Positions 1 to 9,267 of a stretch of DNA of 64,000 bases are shown piece after piece (the first letter of the stretch is position 1; each line of letters begins with the position of its first letter). The DNA is from Bacillota bacterium. Lineage in GTDB: Bacteria; Bacillota; UBA4882; UBA8346. The notes below the pieces were generated by a model, which ran no database searches, was not told the DNA's origin, and saw only the letters and a program-made list of their open reading frames with translations. The stretch covers positions 1 through 64,000 of the forward strand of contig JAEXFN010000049.1 in assembly GCA_023400055.1 (NCBI GenBank). Reading direction: 5' to 3'. A program made the translations under genes and the position numbers.

Positions 1-3
1 CAT

Positions 4-146
4 TCAACAAGCTCTTTCAGTCACTCAACAAGCTCTTTCAGTCACTCAACAAGCTCTTTCAGTCACTCAACAAGCTCTTTCAGTCACTCAACAAGCTCTT
101 TCAGTCACTCAACAAGCTCTTTCAGTCGCTTGACAAGCTCTGAAAG
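4..146. repeat. 21-bp tandem repeat array at the left window edge
   Basis: About six and a half head-to-tail copies of a 21-bp unit with core CAACAAGCTCTTTCAGTC occur here. The array may continue beyond the window edge. Units are nearly identical, and the last one decays into CTTGACAAGCTCTGAAAG. The same unit forms arrays at 33.06, 46.33 and 48.71 kb and is the box-free third unit of the DnaA-box arrays at 12.5 and 57.4 kb. There are no spacers, so this is not CRISPR. Confidence 0.95.
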
Positions 147-435
147 CCGATGGGGGCTATTCCTGCCCCCACCCCATCGGCTTTTTTCGCCGTCCTGGCT
201 AAGCCGATTTTTGGACTTCCATGTCCTGACCCAGGACCAAAGGGTGTAGTGGGACACCCTTTGGAATCCGCCCAGCCGGAACCGAGGTTCCGGCGCCTCC
301 TCATTCATCCGGGGTTTTAGAATGCCGCCGCCATCCATGGCAATCTGACTGGCAATAGGGTTATGGCTTCCGTCCCCGACCGCTGTTTTTCTTCCTGAAA
401 AGAAGCGGCGCCGTCTCCCTCCTGGAGACGGGTGC
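130..435 (-). repeat. Dispersed intergenic repeat, copy 1
   Basis: Read on the minus strand, this block aligns with plus-strand 35099-35350. Shared landmarks in order are a small hairpin beside ACCCG, GCGGTCGGGGACGGAAGCC, CCATGGATGGC, GAATGAGGAGGCGCCGGAAC, GGGTGTCCCACTACACCC and CCCATCGGCTTTCAG. Copy 1 carries about 60 bp near 175-230 that copy 2 lacks. Both copies are non-coding and end next to 21-bp repeat sequence. I see no gene from here to the start of the permease gene at 657. Confidence 0.85.
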
Positions 436-656
436 TATTCGTTTGATTTATGATAATACGTTTTTTCATATTTTTCGATAGTCTACTAAGCTTACAATAG
501 GCCGCCGATGGAACCGTGAGCCAAAAGAAAAAACATCCAAAAGTTCTTCCCTTTGCATTTCCTTATCGGAGCATAAAATCTGTTTTAGGCTTGGCACCAG
601 AGATAAACGAACTCATTGCCTCACCGAAAAATCCCATCCTTGATAACCGAAGTCGC

Positions 657-1478
657 TCACCCCTTGATGCCGGTAAAGGTAATTCCTTCGATGAACCGCT
701 TCTGGGCGATGAAAAAGACGATCACGATCGGCAGGGAGATTAACACCGCCGCGGCCATCATCGGTGGCCAGTAAGTCAGGTGGGCGGTTTTGAACTGTTG
801 CAGCCCCAGCTGCAGGGTATACATCTCCGAGCGTTGCAGGTAGATCAGCGGGCCATTGAAATCATTCCAGGAGCCCAACATCTGAAAGATCATGATCGTC
901 AGGACGGCCGGCTTGCAGATGGGCATGTAAATCTTCAGAAAGATGCGCCACTCCGAACAGCCGTCGATCCGCGCCGAATCCTCCAGGTCCTTGGGCAGTC
1001 CCTTAAAGAACTGACGCAGCAGAAAGATATAAAAAGGCACTCCCAGATATTGCGGGATAATCAGCGGCCAAAAAGTACCCACCAATTTCAATTTGGAGAA
1101 GATCATGAAGATCGGAACCATAATGACCTGGTAGGGGATCATCATCACCGCCAGGGTCAGAAAAAACAGCAGATCGCGCCCCGGCCACTTCAGCCGGGCG
1201 AAACTATACGCTGCCAGCGGGCAGCAGAAAACGACGCCGATTACGTTCAGTACCGTAATATAAGTGGTATTCAAAAAATACCGCCCGAACGGGATCATCT
1301 TGAAGATGTCCTGGTAGCCCTGGAAGTTAAAGTGCTCGGGCAACCACTTGATCGGATAAACATAACATTCCGCCTGCGTTTTGAAAGAGGTGCAAACCAT
1401 AAAATAGAACGGGATGATAAAAAACAGCGAGATGATCACCAGCACCAAGTGGACGGATAAATGATATTTTCGTATCAT
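657..1478 (-). CDS. Carbohydrate ABC transporter permease (MalG-like)
   Basis: This is an inner-membrane permease of a CUT1-family sugar importer, about 273 residues long with roughly six hydrophobic segments. The cytoplasmic EAA-type loop that contacts the ATPase is visible as EDSARIDGCSEWRIF followed by the PICKPA stretch. The family-typical C-terminus FIEGITFTGIKG is present. The start chosen is the ATG after AAGGAG (MIRKYH). An earlier ATG overlaps the stop of the upstream permease but has no ribosome site. It is the last gene of the binding protein-permease-permease set. No ATPase gene is in the window, so a shared MsmX-type ATPase is inferred. The substrate is not readable from the sequence. 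Confidence 0.93.
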   Translation of the reverse strand: MIRKYHLSVHLVLVIISLFFIIPFYFMVCTSFKTQAECYVYPIKWLPEHFNFQGYQDIFKMIPFGRYFLNTTYITVLNVIGVVFCCPLAAYSFARLKWPGRDLLFFLTLAVMMIPYQVIMVPIFMIFSKLKLVGTFWPLIIPQYLGVPFYIFLLRQFFKGLPKDLEDSARIDGCSEWRIFLKIYMPICKPAVLTIMIFQMLGSWNDFNGPLIYLQRSEMYTLQLGLQQFKTAHLTYWPPMMAAAVLISLPIVIVFFIAQKRFIEGITFTGIKG

Positions 1479-1489
1479 GGCGGTCTCCT

Positions 1490-2428
1490 TCATTCACCCA
1501 TATAATGGACCCATCTTTTGGAAACGGTAAACACGAAGATCGTCAGCGCCATCACCACCACGAACATCATCCAGGCCATGGCGTTGGCCATCCCCATTTT
1601 GAAATAGGTAAAGGCCATCTTATAGAGATACATCGCGTAGAACATCATCGAATTGGCCGGCGTGCCCTGGCCGTTGGTAATCACGAACGCCAGCGTGAAC
1701 TGCTGCAACGCGCCGATGATGCCCATGATCGTATTGTAAAGAATGATCGGGGATAACAGCGGGAGCGTGATCCGGAAAAACTGCTGGAAGGCGTTGGCCC
1801 CATCGATGGCCGCCGCTTCGTAATAACTCTCCGGGACATCCTGCAACCCCGCCAGATAGGTCAGGATATTGGCGCCGATGCTCCAGATGACGATGATCAG
1901 GATCGACGGCTTCGCCCAGACCTCGCTGCCGAACCAGGGCGGGCCCGGCAGGCCGACCCGGTATAACAAGTAATTGACCAGTCCGAACTGGCTGTTCAAC
2001 AGCCACTGCCAGATGATCGAGACCGCCACCACCGGCACCAGGGTCGGCAGCAGCGCGATCACCCGGTAGACGCCCCGGCCTCTGATCTTGGCGTTCAAAA
2101 ACACCGCCACCAGGATTCCGAAGATCAACGACGCCGGCACGGCCATCACCGTAAACATAAACGTATTTTTGACAGCGATCCAAAACGTCTCATCGGCCAT
2201 CAGCTCGGTGTAATTTCCCAAACCCGTGAACCGGCTGGCCGTAATGCCGTTAAAGGCGGTAAAACTGTAAAAAATCGATGAAAACAGCGGGTAAATATAA
2301 AAGACCGTCAATCCGATCAACCAGGGCAGGGCGAACAGCCAGCCGTACAAGGGATGGTTGCCGGCGAAATAAACTCTACGGGACGCTTTGGGGATCCCGG
2401 CGGATGGTGCGGCATTGATCATGATCAT
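1490..2428 (-). CDS. Carbohydrate ABC transporter permease (MalF-like)
   Basis: First permease of the sugar importer, about 312 residues with six predicted membrane helices. The EAA loop is seen as ESYYEAAAIDGANAFQQFF and FRITLPLLSP. The start is the ATG preceded by AAAGGAG with a 7-nt gap; the open frame extends 20 codons further upstream without a ribosome site. Its stop overlaps the potential upstream start of the second permease (ATGA), which suggests translational coupling. It partners with the permease at 657-1478 and the binding protein at 2503-3795. A G-rich stem-loop lies between the binding-protein stop and this start. Confidence 0.94.
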   Translation of the reverse strand: MIMINAAPSAGIPKASRRVYFAGNHPLYGWLFALPWLIGLTVFYIYPLFSSIFYSFTAFNGITASRFTGLGNYTELMADETFWIAVKNTFMFTVMAVPASLIFGILVAVFLNAKIRGRGVYRVIALLPTLVPVVAVSIIWQWLLNSQFGLVNYLLYRVGLPGPPWFGSEVWAKPSILIIVIWSIGANILTYLAGLQDVPESYYEAAAIDGANAFQQFFRITLPLLSPIILYNTIMGIIGALQQFTLAFVITNGQGTPANSMMFYAMYLYKMAFTYFKMGMANAMAWMMFVVVMALTIFVFTVSKRWVHYMGE

Positions 2429-2451
2429 GGCAGACTCCTTTGCGGAAGATT

Positions 2452-2477
2452 GGGGGGAGGGAAAAACCCTCCACCCC
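2452..2477 (-). promoter_or_regulatory. Intercistronic stem-loop between binding protein and permease
   Basis: On the minus strand, GGGTGGAGGG pairs with CCCTCCCCCC around a T5 loop, just after the binding-protein stop. Such stem-loops commonly protect the upstream message or partly terminate, giving excess binding protein. The other two ABC operons here have stem-loops at the same junction. The function is inferred. Confidence 0.55.
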
Positions 2478-2502
2478 GCCCGTGGCAAGTTTTTTCCCGG
2501 GA

Positions 2503-3795
2503 TTAATAGCCCAATTCCTTGTTGACCTTGGCAGTCGCCTTATCCAGCAGGTCTTTGGGCGTCCCCTTCCCGTTTAAGGCGCTGTCGGTGGCGTTGACCA
2601 ATTCGTCCCAGAGCAGTTGGCCCTTGGGAATCACCGGCCGGCAGAACGATTTGGGAAGCAGCGAGACGAAGATCTGGTAACGCGGGTCTTCCTTAAACCA
2701 AGTGAACTTGTCATTCAGCGCCCGGGCGGCCATGAAGTGGGTGGTTCCCTCGCCGTAGAGGCGGGCGCCCTCGCCGAGCGACATGAATCTGGCGAAACGG
2801 AACGCGGCTTCCTTATTCTTGACGCCCTTCGGAATCACATTGGCCCAGCCGCCCGCCCAGGAGTTGAACTTGGTGCCGCTGGGGGTCGGGATGTAAGAAA
2901 TGCCGTAGTCCAGATTGGGAGCATTCACTTTGAAGCCCGACAGCTCCCAGGGACCGCTGATCACCATGGCCACCATGCCCGCGGCAAACGGGTTGATGTC
3001 GCCGCCGGCGGCGGTGGCGAAATTGGTCACGGCCTCGATATCATATTTCTTGGCGTAAGTGGTCTCCCATTCCAGGGCTTTGACGATGCCCGGGTCGTTG
3101 GCTGTGATCTTGCCGGTCTTCTTATCCTGGAACTGGCCGCCGAAGCTCCAGCCCCAAGTATATAACCAACCCTGTTGCAACCAGGGGATAAATCCGATCA
3201 CTCTGTAACGGTTTCCTTCTTTTTTGGTCAGTTTGGCGGCGTATTCATCCAATTGTTTGATGGAGAGCGGCGGTTTGTTGGGATCGAGTCCGGCTTCCCG
3301 GAACATCTTCTTGTTATAGAAAAGCGCCCGCGTATCGGTATCGAAAGGCAATCCGTAGAGGTTCCCCTTATAACTGGCTTCCTGCCAGGCAAAATCATAA
3401 AACTGGTTCTTGTTGATCTTCGCGGCCCTGGCCAAGGCGGATACGTTCTCGAACAGGCCCTGATCGGCCCACTGGCCCACCATGAAGCGGTCGAAGGTGA
3501 CCACATCCGGCGGATTGCCACCGCTGATGGCGACCATCAGTTTATCGGTGGTGCCTTGTCCGCTGCCGCTGGTTCCGGCAAACTCGCCTTTGACAACAAT
3601 ATCCGGATTCTGGCGGTTAAAGAGATCGATGGCCTGCTTCAGCACGGCCTGTTCATTGCTGAGCCCGTTGGGATACCAGTAGGTCAGTTCGACGGGCTTC
3701 TTGGCGGCCGCCATCACCATGCAAGTGGACAGCACCAGCAAAACAACGAGCAACCCCGCGCAAACTTTTACCGTTTTTTTCGTGGTCTTGGTCAA
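2503..3795 (-). CDS. Extracellular sugar-binding protein of ABC transporter
   Basis: This is a family-1 extracellular solute-binding protein of about 429 residues that would deliver a sugar to the permeases at 657-2428. A signal peptide (KTTKKTVKVCAGLLVVLLVL) ends near MAAAKKPVEL. The sequence LSTC could be a weak lipobox, so anchoring is uncertain. The mature part starts with ELTYWYPNGLSNEQ and has the typical GGNPPDVVTFD and PFDTDTRALFYNKKMF motifs. I chose the TTG start that follows GGGAGGG by 8 nt; the frame is open 23 codons further upstream to an ATG with no ribosome site. It is probably expressed under the YesN/YesM pair encoded upstream. Confidence 0.92.
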   Translation of the reverse strand: MTKTTKKTVKVCAGLLVVLLVLSTCMVMAAAKKPVELTYWYPNGLSNEQAVLKQAIDLFNRQNPDIVVKGEFAGTSGSGQGTTDKLMVAISGGNPPDVVTFDRFMVGQWADQGLFENVSALARAAKINKNQFYDFAWQEASYKGNLYGLPFDTDTRALFYNKKMFREAGLDPNKPPLSIKQLDEYAAKLTKKEGNRYRVIGFIPWLQQGWLYTWGWSFGGQFQDKKTGKITANDPGIVKALEWETTYAKKYDIEAVTNFATAAGGDINPFAAGMVAMVISGPWELSGFKVNAPNLDYGISYIPTPSGTKFNSWAGGWANVIPKGVKNKEAAFRFARFMSLGEGARLYGEGTTHFMAARALNDKFTWFKEDPRYQIFVSLLPKSFCRPVIPKGQLLWDELVNATDSALNGKGTPKDLLDKATAKVNKELGY

Positions 3796-4010
3796 TTCAA
3801 TTCCCTCCCATCGTTTTCTGTAAAACCCAGCCGATCGTTTACTCCAAATTAACCAATCTTTCATTGTATCTTTCCGGTTTCATGGGTATAGTTATGATGG
3901 ATAAGGTTAAGTACGTGGCTTTAGCGGTTTTGTTTTGCAGAACGTGACAAACGGACCGTTGTCCACCCCCTTATGATATTTTTGGCCGCTGAGTTTTACA
4001 CTTTTCATTA

Positions 4011-4053
4011 TAGAAGCCCCCCTCTCGGGTATGGAAGAGGAGGGCTTTTGTTT
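4011..4053. terminator. Stem-loop between yesN-like gene and binding-protein gene
   Basis: AAGCCC and CCCTCT pair with AGAGG and AGGGCTT around a 9-10 nt loop. The T-rich run (TTTTGTTTTT) lies on the plus-strand side, so it terminates best in the direction with no obvious gene. On the minus strand it is a weak terminator or processing site after the response regulator. The rest of 3796-4010 is the binding-protein leader; I could not fix its promoter. Confidence 0.45.
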
Positions 4054-4058
4054 TTAAT

Positions 4059-5702
4059 CTACGATTTTTGTTTGTTGGGCAAACAGCGCTCCCGGTACTC
4101 GCCGGGAGTCAAGCCTTCCAGTTCCTTGAAGATTTTGGTGAAATACTTGATATCGCTGTATCCGACGCGATCGCCCACTTCGTAAATTCTCAGGCTGGGA
4201 TTTTTCAAAATCTCCTTGGCTTTGGCGATGCGCACTTTCATCAGATGCTTGGTGAAGGACTCGCCGACCTCCAGACAGAAGAGTTTGCTCAGATAGGACG
4301 GGTTGAAATGAAGGTACGCGGCGGCCGAGGCCAGCGATATTTTCTGGTTATAGTAGGTTGCCACGTATTCGAGCATGGCCCGGATTACTTTTCTTTTCTC
4401 CCCGCCTAGCCACTGTTTGAGGCGGTCCAGCCACTCCAGCAGTTGCGCTTCGATGCAGCGGGAAGCCTTGGCCAGATTGGCTTGGTATTTCAGCTCTTTC
4501 AGCGTCCGCAGCTTATCGGCTGTAAACTGGTCGCCGGCCAGGGCCAGGCCCAGTTCGTGGGTCAGCTCCCGGGCGACATACTCCAACAAGCCTTCGTAAA
4601 TGATCAGCACCTCTTGGCCGCTGAGGCTTTGCCGGTGAGCCGAGAGCTCGCCGGCCAGCTCTTGCAAGCGTTGCTGCAGCAGGGCGCGGTCTCCCAGCCG
4701 CAACGCCTCCAGGATCCCGGCTTCCCGGTGCGAATCATAGCGGTAGACCGATGCGGCAGCCTGATCCCGCTCCGCTTCATAGAAGAGCGGCGCCGCCTGC
4801 GAAACGAAGAATTTGCGCCGCTGGCACTGCTCAGCCTGTTCCCGCAGTTCCGGCAGTTTGGTGATGTCCGGCCCCGGCTGGCTTACATAAAGGTGGATTG
4901 CGAATTCCTGACTGCCGGCGCCGTTCAACGCTTGAAAACAGCTTTCGAGCTCCGTTCTATCCCGGAATTGGCGCCACCCGATGCAGCCGTATAGCCGATC
5001 GTTCTCTCGGGCAACCGCCAAACCGGTCCCCTGAGCGTCGATCCATTGCTGGACCTCATCCAGCAGGCGCAGTTTCATGGCCTCCTGTTCCTTAAAGGGC
5101 AGTTTTTGCTTGATCCATTCGAAATCGTCGATCTCCGCGACAAAGACGCAATAAGTGGCGGCCTTCATGTCCAGTCCCAGCTCTTGCAGATCGTCCAAAA
5201 CCGCGGCCGGGTCCCGGCCCGGCTCGGCCTCCTGGAGCAAGCGGTTCAAATATTCCTGCTGCAGCAAGGAGGAGCTCGCCCGCAGCTGGGTCTGGATCTT
5301 TTCCAGCTCGTTCTGGCGTTGGCGCTCCTTGGCGATGGCCTGGACGCAGCGCTGCACGGTGGCGAGGATGTTATCCTCCTGCAGCGGCTTGACGATGTAA
5401 TCGAAGACTCCCAGGGTGACTGCGCGCCGGGCGTAATTGAAATCCTGGTAGCCGCTGATGATGATCACCCGGGTCTGCGGCAGTTCTTCCCGCAGCCGGT
5501 GGCAGAGTTCCAGGCCGTCCAGGTCGGGCATGCGCACATCGGCGATGACGATATCCGGCCGGAGCAGCAGACTCTTTTGCAATGCCGCGCCGCCGTCCTC
5601 CGCCTCCCAGACCTCATCGATGCCGCACCGCTGCCAGTCGATCAGTTGCAACAAACCCTGGCGGATCCACCGTTCGTCATCGGCTATCAACAGCTTGAAC
5701 AT
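4059..5702 (-). CDS. YesN-type response regulator (REC + AraC HTH)
   Basis: Cytoplasmic transcription regulator of 547 residues. The N-terminal receiver domain has the acidic pair in LLIADDERW, the phospho-acceptor Asp in DIVIADVRMPDLDG (near residue 55) and Lys in YIVKPLQ. A long middle linker follows, then a C-terminal AraC-type double helix-turn-helix with NPSYLSKLFCLEVGESF and VGYSDIKYFTKIFKEL. Its start overlaps the 3' end of the YesM-like kinase gene by 26 bp, so the two are coupled. Family precedent says it activates the adjacent sugar transporter genes when phosphorylated; the ligand is unknown. Confidence 0.93.
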   Translation of the reverse strand: MFKLLIADDERWIRQGLLQLIDWQRCGIDEVWEAEDGGAALQKSLLLRPDIVIADVRMPDLDGLELCHRLREELPQTRVIIISGYQDFNYARRAVTLGVFDYIVKPLQEDNILATVQRCVQAIAKERQRQNELEKIQTQLRASSSLLQQEYLNRLLQEAEPGRDPAAVLDDLQELGLDMKAATYCVFVAEIDDFEWIKQKLPFKEQEAMKLRLLDEVQQWIDAQGTGLAVARENDRLYGCIGWRQFRDRTELESCFQALNGAGSQEFAIHLYVSQPGPDITKLPELREQAEQCQRRKFFVSQAAPLFYEAERDQAAASVYRYDSHREAGILEALRLGDRALLQQRLQELAGELSAHRQSLSGQEVLIIYEGLLEYVARELTHELGLALAGDQFTADKLRTLKELKYQANLAKASRCIEAQLLEWLDRLKQWLGGEKRKVIRAMLEYVATYYNQKISLASAAAYLHFNPSYLSKLFCLEVGESFTKHLMKVRIAKAKEILKNPSLRIYEVGDRVGYSDIKYFTKIFKELEGLTPGEYRERCLPNKQKS

Positions 5703-7506
5703 CGACCTTGGCCTCCTCCCGTTTCGACCGCTCCGTGCGCGGCAAGAAGGCTTTCACGGTGGTCCCTTGATTGAGCTCGCTCTGGATCTCCAAGCCGAAT
5801 TCCTTGCCGTAATACAGCTGGATCCGGCGGTGGATATTGAGCAAGGCAAAACTTTCGCCGTCCTCGGCCCAGCATTCCCGGAGTTGCTGCTGAATCCGGC
5901 GGAGCTTCCGGGGGGCGATCCCCAGGCCGTCATCCTGCACCGTAAAGACCAGACCCGGCGCGGCCGGGCCCACCGTCACCCCGATCCGGCCCGGTCCCTT
6001 TTTCTGCTCGATGCCGTGGCCGATGGCGTTTTCCACCAACGGCTGAATGATCATGTTCAGCACCTGATAATGGAGCAGTTCCGGATCGACCGCCACCGCC
6101 ACGTTGATTTTCTCGCCATAGCGGACTTTCTGGATCTTTAAATACTCCTGGATCAGGGTAATGGTCTCCTGGACGGTGATGGTCTCCCTGCCGCTGCCCA
6201 GGCTCAAGCGGTAGAAATTGGACAATGCGAAGGTCAGCTGGCTGACCTCCTCCATCTTGTGGAACCGGGACAGCCAATGGATGGAATCGAGCGTGTTGTA
6301 GAGAAAATGGGGGTTGATCTGCGCCTGCAGGCTTTTTAACTCGGCTTCCTTCTTCAACAGCTTCTCATGGTAGAGTTCGTCGATCAACCGTTGAATCTGA
6401 TTGATCATCCGGTTAAATCCCCGGTTGAGCATGCCGAATTCGTCATAGCGCCGGCCGGGGATCTGCACCTTGAGATTGCCCGACTCGGCCTGCTCCATCG
6501 CGTCCCGCAAGACCCGGATCGGCCGGTAAATGCTCTGGGAGAAGGCGACCGCCAGGAAGACGGCCAGGCTGATCGATAGCAGGTTGACCCATATCGCCAA
6601 ATTGCGGATCTCCACCGTGTTGAGGACCACTTCCCGGACGGGCACCATCGAAACGTATTTCCAGCCGGTATAGTCCGACGTGTCATAACCGATCAGCATC
6701 GGTTCGCCGTTCACTTTGGCGATGAAGGATTCGCGGCTGCCGTTCAAAATGGTCCGCAAGTAGGGCTGGCCGCGCAATTTCCGGGCATCCAGCGTTACGG
6801 CGCCGCTCGCCGAGAGCAACTTCCCCCGGCCGTCCAGCAGCATCACCGTGCCCTTGGCGCCCTCCCGGATGCTATCCATCAGGTTATGCCGGAAATAATG
6901 CTCTTCCAGCGCAATGCAGGCTTCACCGATCGGTTGTTTCATGAAGATGCTCTTGATATTCTTTTTCAACACAAACGAATAAACGCCAGTATCATTGATA
7001 TTGCCGGCAATCGCGTAGCTGGCGGTCCACGGGGAGGAAGCCGCGTTCGAGCTGAGCGGCATGTTCAGCCATTGGTAATCCTCGGGACGGTTCACTTCGA
7101 TGAAGCGGCGGTTGTCGAAGGAGGTGAACATCAGTTTCGGCCGGTAGAGATAGATATAAATCCCAAAAACGTTTTGGTTGGAAACCCGGTAGTTATGGAG
7201 CCGGTTCCAGATCTTCATGGCCACCGGGTCCTGGAAATAATCGGGCTGCCGCTTCACCTGGTTTAACTGGCCCAGATTCTCCGGATAGATGGTCAAAAAC
7301 GTCAGCTGATACTCGGCGTCCTTCAGGATGGTGTCGGTGACCCGGCAGGTCTGCTCCAGGCTGTTGACGATGGAGGCGCCTTTTTTCTCCCCCAGGATCC
7401 GGGCCGAGCGCCGGTACATTGCGGTGGTGATCAAGGTGGACGGGATCAAGATCACCAGCAGGAAAAAGAGGATCAATTTGTTGCGAATGTTATAGCCGTG
7501 AAGCAT
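5677..7506 (-). CDS. YesM-type sensor histidine kinase
   Basis: Membrane sensor kinase of 609 residues. The first membrane helix is at about residues 12-31 (LILFFLLVILIPSTLITTA). An extracellular Cache-like sensor follows to about residue 295, then a second helix near 300-320, a HAMP segment near 325-375, and a His-kinase core with phospho-acceptor His in QINPHFLYNTLDSIHWL. The ATPase N box is at ENAIGHGIEQKKG and the G box at DDGLGIAPRK. It pairs with the overlapping YesN-like regulator and is the first gene of this sugar-uptake cluster. The extracellular ligand is presumably the transported glycan or sugar, which is inference from family precedent. Confidence 0.93.
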   Translation of the reverse strand: MLHGYNIRNKLILFFLLVILIPSTLITTAMYRRSARILGEKKGASIVNSLEQTCRVTDTILKDAEYQLTFLTIYPENLGQLNQVKRQPDYFQDPVAMKIWNRLHNYRVSNQNVFGIYIYLYRPKLMFTSFDNRRFIEVNRPEDYQWLNMPLSSNAASSPWTASYAIAGNINDTGVYSFVLKKNIKSIFMKQPIGEACIALEEHYFRHNLMDSIREGAKGTVMLLDGRGKLLSASGAVTLDARKLRGQPYLRTILNGSRESFIAKVNGEPMLIGYDTSDYTGWKYVSMVPVREVVLNTVEIRNLAIWVNLLSISLAVFLAVAFSQSIYRPIRVLRDAMEQAESGNLKVQIPGRRYDEFGMLNRGFNRMINQIQRLIDELYHEKLLKKEAELKSLQAQINPHFLYNTLDSIHWLSRFHKMEEVSQLTFALSNFYRLSLGSGRETITVQETITLIQEYLKIQKVRYGEKINVAVAVDPELLHYQVLNMIIQPLVENAIGHGIEQKKGPGRIGVTVGPAAPGLVFTVQDDGLGIAPRKLRRIQQQLRECWAEDGESFALLNIHRRIQLYYGKEFGLEIQSELNQGTTVKAFLPRTERSKREEAKVDVQAVDSR

Positions 7507-7743
7507 GACAGGCCCTCCCCTCCTTCTCTCTTGGCCGCATCCATAATTATATCATCCAATGACTGTCAATTAACCATTTAAGAGAATTATTGTAACATAT
7601 TTCCTTGACGACAATCATTTTTTTAATTTTTGTGGGCACCCTAATCTGCGGACGGGATTGCCCGCAATGCTTTGAAAAACGTTACAAAATCCGTTTTGGC
7701 CCCTTATTCCGGCAGGCAATGACATATTCGGCATTACCTCGCT

Positions 7744-7755
7744 TGACAGCTGTCA
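7744..7755. promoter_or_regulatory. Palindrome TGACAGCTGTCA in divergent intergenic region
   Basis: This is a perfect 12-bp inverted repeat whose left arm forms a TTGACA hexamer and which is followed at once by TATAAT. It lies in the 375-bp region between the yesM-like gene (minus) and the deacylase-like gene (plus). The palindrome and promoter-like hexamers overlap, with spacing too short for a standard -35/-10 pair, so it may be an operator. Nothing else in the region is recognisable. Confidence 0.4.
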
Positions 7756-7881
7756 TATAATGAAATAAACGGCGGCAACGGCGCGGGCGTCATCTTCGGC
7801 CGCCGTTTCAAAACCGGCAGGGAAATGTATTGCTGCGATACATATCAGGCTCAGCGACATTCAAGCCATGGGGTGAGCAAT

Positions 7882-9255
7882 TTGGAAAACTATGATCTGG
7901 TGATTCAGGACGGGACGCTGGTCGACCCGGAGCAGGCCACCGTCACGGCGGGCAATATCGGGATCCGGAACGGCCGGATCGCCCGCATCGCTGCGGAACC
8001 GTTGCGGGGCGGCCGGACGCTGACCGCCCGGGACCGGATCGTCTGCCCCGGTTTCATCGATAGCCACGCCCACATCGACGGGGTGCGGGCCGGCGCCGAG
8101 TTGGCGGTGTTCCAGGGGATCACCACCACCGTCGGCGGCAATTGCGGTATCGGGCCCGTCGATCTGGGGGCTTTCTTCGGTGCGCTGGAAGAACGGGGCT
8201 TTCCCATCAATCAAGTGCAATTCGTCGGACATTCCGTCAGCCTGCGGCGCTGCGTGGGGCTGGATGATCCCTACCGGCCGGCGACGCCCCAGCAGATCGC
8301 GGGCATGACGGAGCGGGCCGAGGCGGCCTTCCGGGCCGGCGCCAGCGGTCTGTCGCTGGGACTGGAGTACGCGCCCGGGTCCTCCTTCGCGGAGATCCTG
8401 GCCTTGAGCAAGATCGCCGCCCGTTACGGCCGGCCGGTCGCCATTCACACCCGGGTGCTCTATAAGGGGGATCTCGATTCGCTGGCTGAAACCTTCCGTA
8501 TCGCCGAGCAATCGGGCGCCACGGTGCTGGTTTCGCACTTCGTTTACCAGTACGGCGGCGGTTACATGGCCGAGGCGCTGGCAATGGTCGACGGGGCCCG
8601 CCAAAAGGGCCTGCCGGTCGCCATCGACAGCGGCATGTACTCAAGCTTCGCCACCGGCATCGGGACGCCGGTCTTCAGCGAGCAGGCCATGGCCGAATTC
8701 GGCTGGCGGCCCGAGGATCTGCTGGCCGCCACCGGACCTTACCGGGGGCAACGGCTCAGCGCGCCGCTCTACCATGAACTGCGTCAGCAGCATCCGAATA
8801 CCCTCATCATCTGGCGCGGCGGCGACGAACGGGAGATCGCCCTGCCGCTGCTCCGAGATTATGCGATGCTCTCTTCCGACGCCGGATCGTCGGCTTCAGG
8901 CGCGGCTCACGAGGGCCATCCCCAATGCGCCGGCAACTTTCCCCGGTTCTTCCGCAAGCTGGTCCGGGAAGAGGGATTGCTGCCGCTGGCCCAGGCCGTC
9001 GCCAAATGCACCGTCACGCCCGCCCGCTTCTTGGGCCTGGAACAGAAGGGACGGCTGCGCGAAGGGGCCGACGCCGATCTGGTGGTCTTCGACGATAGCC
9101 GGATCACCGACCGGTCCGATTTTCCGGGCATCGGCGATCCCGTCGCTCCGCCCGAAGGGATCGATTATGTCATCGTAGCCGGCCAGGTGGTGGCCCAAGA
9201 CGGCCGGATCGTCCCTGGCGCGCTGCCGGGCAAACCGCTCCGGGCCGGGGAGTAG
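7882..9255 (+). CDS. N-acyl-D-amino-acid deacylase / dihydroorotase-like amidohydrolase
   Basis: Metal-dependent amidohydrolase of the D-aminoacylase family, about 458 residues; such enzymes release D-amino acids from N-acyl derivatives. The first strand metal site is seen in GFIDSHAHIDG. The family Cys ligand is in VGGNCGIG, histidines are in VAIHTR and VSHFVYQ, and the late Asp-containing loop reads LSSDAGSSASG followed by GNFPRFF. The C-terminal composite beta domain ends with the usual GADADLVVFDDSRI signature. The TTG start follows GGGGTG by 6 nt; an in-frame ATG at 7825 with a poorer ribosome site is the alternative. It is transcribed away from the yesM-like gene and converges on cutC. 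The substrate is unproven. Confidence 0.88.
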   Translation: MENYDLVIQDGTLVDPEQATVTAGNIGIRNGRIARIAAEPLRGGRTLTARDRIVCPGFIDSHAHIDGVRAGAELAVFQGITTTVGGNCGIGPVDLGAFFGALEERGFPINQVQFVGHSVSLRRCVGLDDPYRPATPQQIAGMTERAEAAFRAGASGLSLGLEYAPGSSFAEILALSKIAARYGRPVAIHTRVLYKGDLDSLAETFRIAEQSGATVLVSHFVYQYGGGYMAEALAMVDGARQKGLPVAIDSGMYSSFATGIGTPVFSEQAMAEFGWRPEDLLAATGPYRGQRLSAPLYHELRQQHPNTLIIWRGGDEREIALPLLRDYAMLSSDAGSSASGAAHEGHPQCAGNFPRFFRKLVREEGLLPLAQAVAKCTVTPARFLGLEQKGRLREGADADLVVFDDSRITDRSDFPGIGDPVAPPEGIDYVIVAGQVVAQDGRIVPGALPGKPLRAGE

Positions 9256-9267
9256 GCGCAACCCCTT

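Noticed and set aside
4..146. CRISPR array
   Set aside because: The 21-bp units abut directly with no unique spacers, and no cas genes are in the window. The same applies to 33061-33285.
516..743. Plus-strand ORF of 75 codons
   Set aside because: Its second half is antisense to the MalG-like permease, and no ribosome site or family motif is present.
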